This document shows, in pieces, positions 23,924 through 35,237 of a stretch of 64,000 nt of DNA (positions within the stretch are counted from its first letter, which is position 1; each line of letters opens with the position of its first letter). A program made the position numbers and the translations under genes. This stretch comes from Haematobia irritans (lineage: Eukaryota; Arthropoda; Insecta; Diptera; Muscidae). The notes beneath the pieces were generated by a model. That model saw only the letters and a program-made list of their open reading frames with translations, made no database searches and had not been told where the DNA came from. Location: positions 151,589,526 to 151,653,525 of the forward strand of contig NC_134397.1 in the NCBI RefSeq assembly GCF_050003625.1, written 5' to 3'.

Positions 23924-24282
23924 TATGGTCATTATTTAGATTAGGTGGCAGCCTGATGTATCAGGCTAACTTAGACTGTGATTGTGATACCACAGTGGTG
24001 AAATTCTCTCTTATCACTGAGTGCTGCCCGATTGCATGTTAAGCTCAATGATAATGGACCTTCTTTTTATAGCCGAGTCCAAACGGCGTTCCACATTGCA
24101 GTGAAATCACTTAGAGAAGCTTTGAAACACTCAGAAATGTCACCAGCATTACTGAGGTGGGATAATCCACCGCTAACAAATTTTTGGTGTTCGGTCGAAG
24201 CAGGAATCGAACCCACGACCTTGTGTATGGAAGGCGGACATGCTAACTATTGCACCACGGTGGCTCCCTATGGTCATTATTT
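23924..24282 (-). mobile_element. tRNA-derived SINE with target-site duplication
   Basis: TATGGTCATTATTT is present at 23924-23937 and 24269-24282. The SINE body between has the GGAATCGAACCCACGACC B-box region and ends in GTGGCTCCC. The tail is shortened to TTAGGTGG. Confidence 0.9.
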
Positions 24283-24630
24283 GGCATCAATGATAATTTC
24301 TTTGATTGGAGTTCATTTATTGGTTATGAAATTTCGTATATGGCAAAACACTTTTTTTCTGTGTATATAAATGAGAATCGTATTTGTTTTTCCTCTCGTA
24401 TTTGCTACATTTTTCAATGAAATTAATGGCAAATGACAATGCAAATATTTAAATTGAATTATTGTGGTTAAATGGAATCGAGAAAACAATCATTAAGTGC
24501 ATTTAATTATACATTGGATTGTCTGCATCGTTTCGTTTAATGAACAATAAGTAATTAAATACATTAATATGATATTGATGAAACAAACACTTGCAGGCGA
24601 TATGTGGTTTACACTGTAAGTTAATTATAA
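24283..24630. other. AT-rich spacer, nothing recognised
   Basis: No repeat shared within the window and no coding or RNA signature seen. Confidence 0.4.
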
Positions 24631-24842
24631 CAAGTATATACGGCCGTAAGTTCGGCCAGGCCGAATCTTATGTACCCTCCACCATAGATTGAGTAGAAAC
24701 TTCTAAAAAAGACTTTCATCCACAATCGAATTACTTGGGTTGTAGTAATACTTGCAGATAACCTTGCCATCTTAAAACTTCTTAACATCGTACTCCAAAT
24801 TGTAAGTTAGTTCATAAGTGGTATATATTAGACAAAAAAAAA
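24631..24842 (-). mobile_element. DINE-F1 3'-end duplicate
   Basis: ACAAGTATATACGGCC, the GGCCAGGCC hairpin, ACCCTCCACCAT and about 150 bp of following sequence occur here and again immediately after at 24843. This is a tandem duplication of the 3' terminal block. Confidence 0.7.
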
Positions 24843-26412
24843 ACAAGTATATACGGCCGTAAGTTCGGCCAGGCCGAATCTTATGTACCCTCCACCATCG
24901 ATTGCGTAGAAACTTCTAATAAAGACTTTCATCCACAATCGAATTACTTGCGTTGTGGTATCTTAAAACTTCTTAACATCGTTTTCTAAATTGTGAGTTA
25001 GTCCATACGTGGTATATATTAGACAAAAAAGTTATGTATAGCTAAGTCTACAAATAATTACGAATCGATATGAAAATTGAAATATGGGGTTCGCTTATAT
25101 GGGGGCTATATAGAATTATGGCCTTGAAAAGGACCAATTTTTGTGTGATTGGGGATGGATTTATCTGAGGGCTATATATAACTATAGACCGATATGGACC
25201 TAGTTAGGCGTGGTTGTTAACGGCCATATAACAAGTTGGCTGATAAGTCCCCGGTCTAACAAAGAAAAACATATTTTTTTTGTCAAAATTCGTTTTTATT
25301 ATTCAACATAGTTCCCTTCAAGAGCGATATAACGATTATAAGGACCTTCCAATTTTTTGATACCATTTTGTTAGTACTCCTTCGGTTTTGCCTAAAAAAA
25401 AGGCCACAATTTCGGCGATCACCTCTTCATTGCAGCCAAATTTTTTCCCTGCGAGCATCCTTTTGAGGTCTGAGAACAAGAAAAAGTCGCTGGGGGCCAG
25501 ATCTGGAGAATACGGTGGGTGGGGAAGCAATTCGAAGCCCAATGCATGAATTTTTGCCATCGTTCTCAATGGCTTGTGGCACGGTGCGTTGTCTTGGTGG
25601 AACAACACTTTTTTCTTCTTCATATGGGGCCGTTTTGCCGCGATTTCGACCTTCAAACGCTCCAATAACGCCATATAATAGCCACTGTTGATGGGTTTTC
25701 CCTTCTCAAGATAATCGATAAAAATTATTCCATGCGCATCCCAAAAAACAGAGGCCATTACTTTGCCAGCGGACTTTTGAGTCTTTCCACGCTTCGGAGA
25801 CGGTTCACCGGTCGCTGTCCACTCAGCGGACTGTCGATTGGACTCAGGAGTGTAGTGATGGAGATATGATTATGGACTGCTATGGACCACTTTTGGCATG
25901 GTTGTTAAATATCATATACTACCACTACGATCCGAATATCAACCAGATCGGTTGTCCAAAAGGTCCAAAGGGCACCGGATGTCAAATCTGGGGATCGGTT
26001 TATATGGGGGCTATATATAATTATGCACCGATTTCGACCAATTTTTGAATGGGTGTTTGAGGCCATATATTAACACCAAGTTAAAAAATTTTCAACTGAA
26101 TCGGATGAATTTTGGTCTTCCAAGAGGATTCGGAGGTCAAATCTGGTGATCGGTTTATGTTGGGGCTATATATAATTATGGACCGATGTGGACCAATTTT
26201 TGCATGGTTGTTAGAGACCATATACTAACACCATGTACTAAATTTCAGCTGGATCGGATAAAATTTGCTTCTCTTGGAGCAATCGCAAGCCAAGTTTGGG
26301 GGTCCGTTTATATGGGGGCTATACGTAAAAGTGGACCGATATGGCCCATTTGCAATACCATCCGACGTACATCAATAACAACTACTGGTGCCACCATCCT
26401 ATGGGTATAAAA
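24843..26412 (-). mobile_element. DINE-F1 element interrupted by a mariner remnant
   Basis: Terminal block ACAAGTATATACGGCC at the left, ~153-bp units, and a right part that stops near CACCATCCTATGGG, lacking the full TATACCC end. A mariner fragment lies at 25231-25863, and the units resume directly at ATATGATTATGGACTG. Confidence 0.65.
25231..25863 (-). pseudogene. Himar1-like mariner remnant, 3' half only
   Basis: The left terminus ACAAGTTGGCTGATAAG sits beside TA (25229-25230). The minus strand encodes the C-terminal half of the transposase (25336-25758): FWDAHGIIFIDYLEKG, the second catalytic Asp in FHQDNAP and the third in YSPDLAPSDFF with 34 residues between them (D34D). The frame shifts after EEVIAEI, so the end is wrong. 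The N-terminal DNA-binding half and right terminus are deleted together with adjoining host repeat. Non-functional. Confidence 0.9.
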
Positions 26413-26748
26413 ATGGATCTGTTAATAGCCTATGTTAAAGAAGTAAGAACAGAACTAAGTTCGTCCCGATTATTATTCTTATATTCTATACCATGGTTTA
26501 GTGTTGTGTGTAGGCTTGTGCAAAACTCTTGCAGATTTTGAGTAAAGGTGTCAACTTATGAGATGTTTCACTTTATTTAATGTGGACAAAGCAATTTCTT
26601 CTCATAGCCCTCAACACCTCTACATTTATTTTGCCAAATACTACAAAATTGCAGTAAATAGCAGACCAATGGTTTGCACAAATTCGATAGGCCTCTTCTC
26701 GAAACATAAACAAACCCAAGTTTGTTTATATACAAAGATACTCCAATA
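26413..26748. other. Spacer, nothing recognised
   Basis: Short open frames without family resemblance; AT-rich. Confidence 0.35.
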
Positions 26749-27075
26749 GGTTAGGTTACGTTAGTTAATGGCAGCCCGATACTTCAGACTCACTTAGACT
26801 ATTCAGTCCATTATGATACCATAGTGGTGAACTTTTCTTTTATCAATGAGTTTTGCCCGATTCTATGTTGTGCTAAATGACTACTTTTTATAGGCGGGTC
26901 CGAACGGCGTTCCACACTGCGGAGGCTTCGAAACACTCGGAGATGTCAACAGCTTTGCTGAGAGGGGATAATCCTCCGGTGAAAAACTTTTTGGTGTTCG
27001 GTTGAAACTGGGGTTGAACCCACGACCCTATGTATGAGAGGCGTGCATGTTAACCATTGCACCACGGTGGCTCCC
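26749..27075 (-). mobile_element. tRNA-derived SINE, older copy
   Basis: Tail GGTTAGGTTACGTTAG at the left and head CACCACGGTGGCTCCC at the right. The B box has decayed to GGGTTGAACCC on the strand shown. More substitutions than the copies at 22.7 and 23.9 kb, and no clear target duplication, indicate greater age. Confidence 0.8.
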
Positions 27076-27119
27076 ATAGTCCAAACAGTTCTTACTCTAA
27101 AAAGAGGAACAGATAGTTG

Positions 27120-28900
27120 GCAAACGCGGTAACGCTACGAAAAATACGGTGGAGGCCTAAAAAAAGGCCCCCGAGACGGCGATCACCCTTTTGACTTCTT
27201 ATCTCTTAATTCCACATACGACTGGCGTACGCACAGATAATTTTGTTTCTGCCGATAGGGACGTATTTTCGACGTCCTCAAAGATTCTGTCATGGTTGAC
27301 CGTATGGAATGCATACGATCGGTTTAATGCTACGAGGACCGTCCTATGAGACGGCTTGGGCTGATTGAGTCCTCTATTAATGAATGCTGAAATGGTATGC
27401 AAACTAGTCGTCGTGCAGCTGGAAAATTGTCCACAAGGATGGGGAGGAGTTGCGCCCAAAGTGCCTTTGGAAATCGGTCTGTACGGTTCACCTGTGTCTT
27501 TGCCTGGATTCAGTAGGGGAGTCACCCTATCCATTTTCCAGACATCGGGTGCAATGAGTGATTACCACCAGGAAGAAACATTTTGGTTTGGTTTTGGTGG
27601 TCGTGCTATGTAACTTTAGGAATCCATTTTAATAGTTGGCAGTTGGAAAATTCTCCTCATGGCTGGGGAGGAGTAGTGCCTCAAGTGTCTTGGCTACTAG
27701 AGAGAGAAGGGAAAACGGTCTGTACGATTGAACCTTACTTCAGTCTTTGCCTGGATTCAGTAGGGGAGTCACACTATCCATTTTGCAGACATTGGGGATA
27801 ATGAGTGATTCCAAGGACAAATTGAGGAGTCTGGTCAGGTACTCAACTCCCAGTATTCCCAAATGCTGCAGCATAAGCATAGAAATCCTGTAGTGATCAC
27901 AATGGCGACGAATGGCTACCTTTTAGCCCGATCACTCTTGTTATGCTCGACAAAATGTCGGTTGAAAAATCTAGCGCATCTCCTCGGATTAGTCACGGTC
28001 ACGCCGTCAAAGGTGACTGAGATCCCTTCATCTCTTGTGGCTCAACAGTGTGACACAACTTACCTATTCCTGTTCATAGGTTACATTGCTTCAGTTGTTC
28101 GAACCATGTGTTCCGCTTGTGCTCGTCGTCTATCTTACTAATGTCTATATTCAGTCCCGTGATTCTAGGATCAGCAGGGTTAGCACGTTGGCGTTCATTA
28201 TGCGAGTCCCACCGCATTAGATGGGCGCGCCTCATCTGAACAAATTGACAAGCGGGTATGAAGCGAGTACCAGCTACATTGATAATGCCCCGGAACAACC
28301 TTTGACAACATGATTTTGGTAGAAGGACACTAGCTCACTGAAGCGGCGATTTGTGTATTCTCTGAAGTCGTTCCAGCTGAATTTCTTTTGGTTTATAAAT
28401 GTCCGGCGTTCAGAGATCATGAAATCTAACGGTCAGTCAATAGTGAAAATTATGAAAAAGTGGTCTGGCCCCAGTAAAATGACGGGTTGTAAGGATATGT
28501 CATTTATTAGACCAGGTGACGCTAAAGATATATCTGGCGAACCGCTGCAATGTGAAGTCATCTATCTGCTTTTCCAAAGCTATAACTCTCTGGTCATTAC
28601 CCAGAAGAAAATTCCAAAGTTCATGGTGGACATTAAAGCCTGCAAGCAGCAAACGTTTATTCCCACACAGCAGCCACTCAATTTTTGGGCTATACTCTGG
28701 AGCATAGCCTCCAACCATTGTATATCTCTATGTCGGTAGCTCCAGACTTGACAATTACCCCCATACATTCCATTTAGGGGTCACTAGTGTCTGGCTCAGG
28801 CGACATAGGTCTATACTGCACGGAACAGTGCAATATGAAAGTCAGGCTTCCACCTCCATTCCTTGTGCGATTCTTACCTTGCGCCATCGTAACCATTACA
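27120..28900 (-). pseudogene. Decayed non-LTR retrotransposon (endonuclease and RT remnants)
   Basis: Read on the minus strand the order is endonuclease, linker, RT. Near 28768-28500: LVGGYAPEYSP-like residues and LLLAGFNVHHELWN, the GDFN-type motif missing its Asp. Near 28298-28074: the basic linker with NERQRANPADPRI. Near 27800-27199: RT with LLNPGKD, YRPIS and LVALNRSYAFHTVNHD. In active relatives the last phrase carries a catalytic Asp (LDLSKAFD); here it is Asn and a later Asp is His. Stops and frame changes separate the parts, and a ~150-bp RT segment is tandemly duplicated (27413-27565, 27642-27803). Probably Jockey- or CR1-related; the clade is uncertain. Confidence 0.75.
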
Positions 28901-29049
28901 ATGGCGCAAGCTACAAGTGGCATTTAGTTTTTTCTCTTGGATCACCGCGACACTGATTCCATTCTGGTTCATAAAATCTACAATCTCATTGATCTTACCT
29001 CGAAACCCGTTGCAATTAAATAGTAAAAATTATGTACTCTTCGGAACTG

Positions 29050-30897
29050 CCCAGCAAAAAAAAGTGTTTACAAAAAAGTAGTGAAAATGTTCTTTTGGAT
29101 CCGGAAGTAGTAAAAATTTTCTTAATCTGTTTTTAACCTTTTTGAAACAAAAACTGTTAAATTACCATTTAAAAATAAGAAAAAAGCGAATTATAAAAAA
29201 GTATATACGACCGTAAGTTCGGCCAGGCCGAATCTTATGTACCCTCCACCATAGATTGCATAGCAACTTGTACTAAAGACTGTCACCCACAATCGAATTA
29301 ATTGGGTTGTGCTATCTTAAAACTTCTTAACATCGTTTTCTAAATTGTGAGTTAGTCCATATGTGGAAGAAAGCCAGAATTGAAATATGGGGGTCGCTTA
29401 TATGGGGGCTATATACAATTATGAACTTGATATGGACCAATTTTTGTGTGATTGGGGATCGATTTATCTGAGGGCCATATATAACTATAGACCGATATGG
29501 ACCTAGTTCGGCATGGTTGTTAACGACCATATACTAGCACAATGTACCAAATTTCAACTCACTCGGATGAAATTTGCTCCTCCAAGAGGCTCCAAATCTC
29601 GGGATCGGTTTATATGAGGCTATGTATGATTATGGACTGATATGAACCACTTTTGGCATGGTTGTTAAATATCATATACTTCCACCACGTACCAAATTTC
29701 AAGCAGATCGGATGAATTTTGCTTCTCCAAAAGGCACCGGAGGTCAAATCTGGGGATCGGTTTATATGGGAGCTATATATAATTATGGAGTGATAGGAAC
29801 CAATTCCTGCATGGTAGTTGGATACCATATACTAACATCACGTACCAAATTTCAACTGAATGGGAAGAATTTTGCTCTTCCATGGGGCTCTGGAGGTTAA
29901 ATCTGGGGATCGGTTTATATGGGGCCTATATATAATTATGGACCGATATCGACCAATTTTTGCATGGGAGTTTGAGGCCATATATTAACACCACGTACCA
30001 AATTTCAACTGAATCAGATGAATTTTGGTCTTCCAAGTGGCTCCGGAGGTCAAATCTGGTGATCGGTTTATATGGGGGCTATATATAATTATGAACCGAT
30101 GTGGACCAATTTTTGCATGGTTGTTAGAGACCATATACTAACATCACGTACCAAATTTCAGCCGGATCGGATGAGATTTGCTTCTCTTAGAGCCTCCACA
30201 AGCCAAATCGGGGGATCGGTTTATATGGGGGCTATATATAATTATGGACCGATGTGGACCAATTTTTGCATTGTTATTGGAGACCATATACTTACACCAT
30301 GTACCAAATTTCTGTTGGATCGGACGAAATTTGTTTCTCTTAGAGGCTCCGCAAGCCAAATCGGGGGATCGGTTTATATGGGGGCTATATGTAATTATGA
30401 ACTGATGTGGACCAATTTTTGCATGTTTGTTAGAAACCATATATTAACACCATGTACCAAATTTCAGCCGGATCGGATGAAATTTGCTCCTCTTAGAGGA
30501 TTTGCAAGCCAAATTTGGCTTGCAAATAACAACTACTTGTGCCAAGTTTCACGTCGATAGCTTGTTTCGTTCGGAAGTTAGCGTGATTTCAACAGACGGA
30601 CGGACGGACGTGCTCAGATCGACTCAGAATTTCACCACGACCCAGAATATATGTACCTTATGGGGTCTTAGAGCAATATTTCGATGTGTTACAAACGGAA
30701 TGACAAAGTTAATATACCCCCCATCCTATGGTGGAGGGTATCAAAAGGTTAAATTATCATTTAAAAATAAGAAAAAAGTTATAAAGTTATAAAAACCGAA
30801 TTAAAAGAATTTCCTGTGTAGTTAAAATAAAGAACATCTATGGGAGTGCTTTTAAAGATATGCCTTTGGAAGAACTTCTATTTTTTTTTTTGCTGGG
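29050..30897 (+). mobile_element. CCCAGC-ended element split by a DINE-like insertion
   Basis: Left end CCCAGCAAAAAAAAG with AAAAAAGTAGTGAAAATG and GATCCGGAAGTAG; right end AAGAACATCTATGGG, TTTTTTTTGCTGGG. The ends form short inverted repeats (CCCAGCAAAAAA). Compared with the uninterrupted copy at 61434-61968, the element is broken near 29199 and resumes near 30745. Non-coding. Confidence 0.7.
29199..30741 (-). mobile_element. DINE-F1 element nested in the CCCAGC element
   Basis: Left block GTATATACGACCGTAAG, the GGCCAGGCC hairpin and ACCCTCCACCAT; right block ACGGACGGACGG, ATCCTATGGTGGAGG and GTATC. Internal units are exactly 153 bp apart at 30072, 30225 and 30378. Because 153 is a multiple of three, open frames persist on both strands (162 codons plus, 98 codons minus); they are repeat artefacts. 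Confidence 0.7.
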
Positions 30898-31620
30898 TGG
30901 TACAACAATGTTTAGTGTAAGATGCTGCGGCGGGGAATATTGTTTAGCCGTAGCAGTCGTTGGGTCATGTAGTCTGCTGCCGTCGTTGGCACAGCATCCT
31001 GCCACGTAGTCAATGCGACTATGCTGCCGTATCTGTGTTAGGCGGGAACAGTTCTGGACATGCACTCACTCCAGCACCGGTTACACCTCACCGAAACCGA
31101 ACGGCACAGTGAAACCACGGTCCGGGGTTTTTCTTTATCCCGGCTCCGACCAAAAGCAAACGGAGAAGGCTCCCCTGGATGCACCTCCTCTGACACAAAA
31201 AAATGGACGAAACAACACATACACTGATGCTGCCGCAAGCCGAAGAGTCGGACCCATCGGGTCAATCCGGTGTAGAGAACCTGCCGCGGTGAGATTGGGT
31301 GTCATCGATTGCAAGTTTCGTCGACTATAATGCAACAACGCAGAAACTCATTTGCATTAAGAGACGATTAGATGAATATACACGCCATCTTTTTAAATGT
31401 CTACGGTCTCAGCTATCTCGACACCTCCATACTGCAGTCTCCTAATACAATATCGTCTGGACTTTCCACATCAAACCCCGTCGGGCTCTTTGATTTCGCG
31501 AAATACCATCCAAAGAAAATATTCTGATCATTCAGTCTGAAGGGGATGGTATTTCTACACTTACGAGAATGTACTTCGTCATTGTAAATTTGAGAGGCTA
31601 AGCACCACTAAGAAACCAAA
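30898..31620. other. GC-richer relic of unknown origin
   Basis: Base composition rises sharply against the flanking AT-rich DNA, with phrases such as GGTCCGGGGTTTTTC and CATCGGGTCAATCCGG. Overlapping frames of 67-105 codons occur on both strands at 30838-31338 without a decisive motif. The composition suggests decayed retroelement coding sequence, but I cannot name the family. Confidence 0.35.
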
Positions 31621-32829
31621 GAAGGAAGTCCAGTGTTGTTAGAACTAAGAGCGTTTTAGTTGGTTGAGCAGCCTCCTTTAATATGGATAGAATACAATAA
31701 TTTTAAAAATGTTTGCAGTAGATATAGATTTTCTAACATCTCTGTGGTAGAAAATTTGTTCCTAATGAAAACGCCACTTTGAAAACTTTTTCTATTAAAT
31801 TTCTCGACCATCTTTGCGTATGAATATTTGCTATATTGATACTATTTTCATTCATGCTACCATATGGAACAACATGAAATTAATAATTAAAAATTCAATT
31901 ATATTTGTTTTTATTACCAACACCATATGTTTTGGCATGTACTTGCCTTTTTTATTTGCTACATAAACTTTTAACATTGGCATTGAAATCTCTTAATTTG
32001 TCCTTGCCTTTCTTTGTTTCTGCTGTTTGGCTCTGATGATGATGGTGATGGTGTTGTTCTTGTGTGTCATCAGGAAGCATAAAATGTCATCATTGACAGG
32101 AGGAGTATGTGTAAAATGAAATGATATAAAAATAGATTGCATTGAATGTTCGTTCTAGGGCTTCATAGATAGCTTGTCACTTGACACAAGCATGAATGGA
32201 TGGATGAATGGACGGATGGACGGACATAAATAAGTGTTTACAAATTTCTAATTGTTGCCACACGACAATATCCAATCTTTTTTCGAGATACAACAAAAGC
32301 ATTTTCTTTTCTATTCGAGTGTGTATGTTTTTCAAAATACATGGAGGAGTGCATGACATGCATACGATTGGGTAGGTGCTTGGATTTACTTTGAATTATT
32401 TCCACACAAGGCAAAAAAGATGCTTTTGGCGATCATGTACAGAGGCAAATATTTTAATTTATCACATTTTCACCAAGATCATACGATATATTCAATGCAA
32501 CCATGTTCAACGTAAAAATAAGATGGTCAATAACAACAAGTTTCGGTCAGGCAGAATTTTAAATGCCCACAACCATTGATCAAATTTAAGATTTTCTTGT
32601 AAAAGTCCTACGTTTAGATGGATTTTAAAAAATATACTACCTCACGAAGATAGTTTCAAATAATACGCTTATCAAAATGTATCGAGTTTTACAGAACTCT
32701 GAAATATCTCATGTAGACATGCAAGATAATGATAAATTAACGCCTTGATTTGATATCTAAATTCCCCCATTATTCGAATGAGTACGAGAAATAAAATCTC
32801 GAAATTTAACTTTTAGTATCGAGCAATTT
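31621..32829. other. AT-rich DNA with a small GGAT/GGAC microsatellite
   Basis: A degenerate ATGGATGG/ACGGACGG run lies at 32190-32225. Otherwise no gene or repeat shared within the window is recognised. Confidence 0.45.
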
Positions 32830-33470
32830 GATTTTGGTTCCAAAGATTTTGTCTTTACTTTAAAAAATGTGGTATTGATTCCGAGCCAAAGAAGCGGAGA
32901 ATACAAGTAAGGATACTTTTAAGACATAATTCTCTTTTAAAATCGGGTTTTGTGTACTTGCTTCTAGGAAGCAAATTTCAATTTTTCGCTTTTTCAGCTT
33001 TTTTTCTTCATATGCTATCAAAGTCCTTTAAAAACAAGTTAACGACGTCTTTTTTTCCAAATTAAGACTCGACTTCTAGTAGAAATTATGCTGTGTTTCA
33101 GGTACAAAACGTCTTTAAAATAAAGTGTTGAAAAACATATCCTCTATTTGAACGATTTTTACCTTTGTAGTCAAGATGCAAAAAGACAACAAATTTAAAG
33201 ACAATTTCATTAAATTTAAAGATTTTTTCTAAATTATTAAAGTCAAGTTGACCTTAGCCCAAGCATTTTTTCTTTCATGTTATGATATCCATTTTTAAAC
33301 CAATCACTTAATTATAAGGACAATACGACTTCATTGAAAAGTTTATCGACCTTTGGCCAAGGACAAAAAATTTTATACTAGAGAAATGCGTCTTATTTGC
33401 TAAGCAAAATTTGCATTTGTATTTTAAAGACATGAAATCTTTGACCTCACGACAATATTTTTTTCAGTGT
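32830..33470. mobile_element. Family M MITE, left end lost
   Basis: Contains TTTTGTCTTTACTTTAA, TATTGATTCCGAGCC and AAAGAAGCGGAGAAT, and ends TTTTTTTCAGTGTG at 33470. It is very similar to 57262-57850 and shares ends with 18108-18774. The TA at the right border is absent. Confidence 0.6.
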
Positions 33471-33484
33471 GGGTCTTCTATCCC

Positions 33485-33600
33485 CTCAAGAAGTGAAAAC
33501 GGGAGATCGGTCTATATGACGGCTTTGCCAAAATAAAAATAAAAAAATGGACCGATAAGAACTAAATTCGACACACGTCTTTGTGGGCCTAAAATATTTC
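33485..33600 (+). repeat. DINE-like internal unit fragment
   Basis: GGGAGATCGGTCTATATG and ATGGACCGATAAGAAC resemble a single F1 internal unit. Confidence 0.4.
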
Positions 33601-33619
33601 TGTATTTCCAATTTCAGTA

Positions 33620-33720
33620 TTTCTTTGCCTAGTAAAGGCAGGACAGTGACAATGGTAGAGTTCTACGGTCTCGTCATTCTCAAAACACACCCTACATGCG
33701 CCATCGTCCTCAATTTTAGG
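33620..33720 (-). pseudogene. C-terminal Cys/His fragment of a LINE ORF2
   Basis: The minus strand reads EDDGACRVCFENDETVE followed by CHCPAFTRQR. The C-x2-C ... C-x-C-P pattern is the C-terminal zinc-binding region common at the end of LINE ORF2 proteins that carry RNase H. Only about 35 residues survive, ending at the 33719 hairpin. Confidence 0.6.
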
Positions 33721-33747
33721 TGACCCGTGTGTGGGACACGGGTCACC
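33719..33747. repeat. Perfect 12-bp-stem hairpin
   Basis: GGTGACCCGTGT and ACACGGGTCACC are exact reverse complements separated by GTGGG. The arms are GC-rich in AT-rich surroundings and lie at the broken edge of the LINE fragment. Confidence 0.8.
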
Positions 33748-33849
33748 AAAAACTCTCCTTCAGTCGTCTATCCTTCAGCCGTCTTCCACTCTCCTTGAGC
33801 TGTTCTCCAGTATTTTAGTTATCTGGGTCATAGACACGGTAGATTTTTC

Positions 33850-34835
33850 TCGGCTTGGTAGGTTGGTAGAATTCTTCTTTTGGTAGATTTTTTTCCAAAA
33901 TATACCTCTTTGACAAAATTTTCTATAAAAATAAAATTTTGACAAAATTTTCTATAAAAATAAAATTTTGACAAAATTTTCTATAAAAATAAAATTTTGA
34001 CAAAATTTTCTATAAAAATAAAATTTTTTTGACAAAATTTTCTATAAAAATAAAATTTTGACAAAATTTTCTATAAAAATAAAATTTTGACAAAATTTCC
34101 TTAAAAATAAAATTTTGACAAAATGTTCTATAAAAATAAAATTTTGACAAAATTCGTTGCAACCATGTTCAGATTTTTCTCTCCTTGGTAGGTTGGTAGA
34201 ATTCTTGTTTTGGTAGATTTTTTCCAAAATATACCTCTTTGAGAAAATTTTCTATAAAAATAAAATTTTGACAAAATTTCTATAAAAATAAAATTTTGAC
34301 AAAATTTCTATAAAAATAAAATTTTGACAAAATTTCCTATAAAAATAAAATTTTGACAAAATTTTCTATGAAAATAAAATTTTGACAAAATTCATTGCAA
34401 CCATGTTCAGATTTTTCTCTGCTTGGTAGGTTGGTAGAATTCTTGTTTTGGTAGATTTTTTCCAAAATATACCTCTTTGACAAAATTTTCTATAGAAATA
34501 AAATGTTGACAAAATTCTCTATAGAAATAAAACGCTGACAAAATTTTCTATAGGAATAAAATTTTGACAAAATTTTTTTATAAAAATAATATTTTGACAA
34601 ATTTTTCATAAAATTAAAATTTTAACAAAATTTTCCATAAAAATAACATTTTCACAAAATTTTCGATAAAATTAAAATTTTTAGAAAGTTTTCTATAAAA
34701 ATAAAATTTTTACAAAAATTTCTATAAAAATGAAATTTTAACCAAATTTTCTATAAAAATAAAATTTTGACCAAATTTTCTTTAAAAATAAAATTTTGAC
34801 AAAATTTTCTATAAAAATAAAATTTTTTGGTGTTA
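33850..34835 (-). repeat. 29-bp minisatellite, reverse orientation, with higher-order repeats
   Basis: TTTTGACAAAATTTTC and TATAAAAATAAAA units on the plus strand. A leader-type block (GGTAGGTTGGTAGAATTC, TTTGGTAGATTTTTT, AATATACCTCTTTG) recurs at about 33858, 34188 and 34425, so leader and array were amplified together. Confidence 0.9.
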
Positions 34836-35237
34836 TTGATTTCTTTTTCCTCTACACTTGTAGTTTAGTCAATGCATGGTTTTAAGCTGAAATCAAAAAC
34901 ACCAACAATGATTAATGAAAAAAGCCAACAATAACAAAACAAAACGAATGAAGAAAAAGAGGAAGCACGCTCGAAATAAACCCATCCAACTACACTCAAA
35001 TCGATGATTTGACGGTGGCAAAGGAAAAATATATGTTTGTACGAATTTATTTCGGCATAAGCCGGCTATCATGTAAAACCTTTTTTCAGAAGGTTCAAGT
35101 GTGGTTTACTTTTGGGTTTAGTGAACTGCCTGAATTTATTCTGATAATTGGTTGATAGTTTTGCTGCAAGTAGAGGATGCTGATGAGGAATGTGGTAATT
35201 CCGAAACGTGCGTCCATCCAACCATCTTGCAGTCTAT
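34836..35237 (+). repeat. Dispersed repeat J, copy 1
   Basis: Contains ACACTTGTAGTTTAGTC, GCCGGCTATCATGTAAAAC, GCAAGTAGAGGATGCTG and CCGAAACGTGCGTCC. It matches 54211-54545 in reverse complement. No coding motif; the family is unidentified. Confidence 0.65.

Noticed and set aside
28353..28739. 128-codon plus-strand frame
   Set aside because: Shadow of the minus-strand LINE endonuclease remnant.
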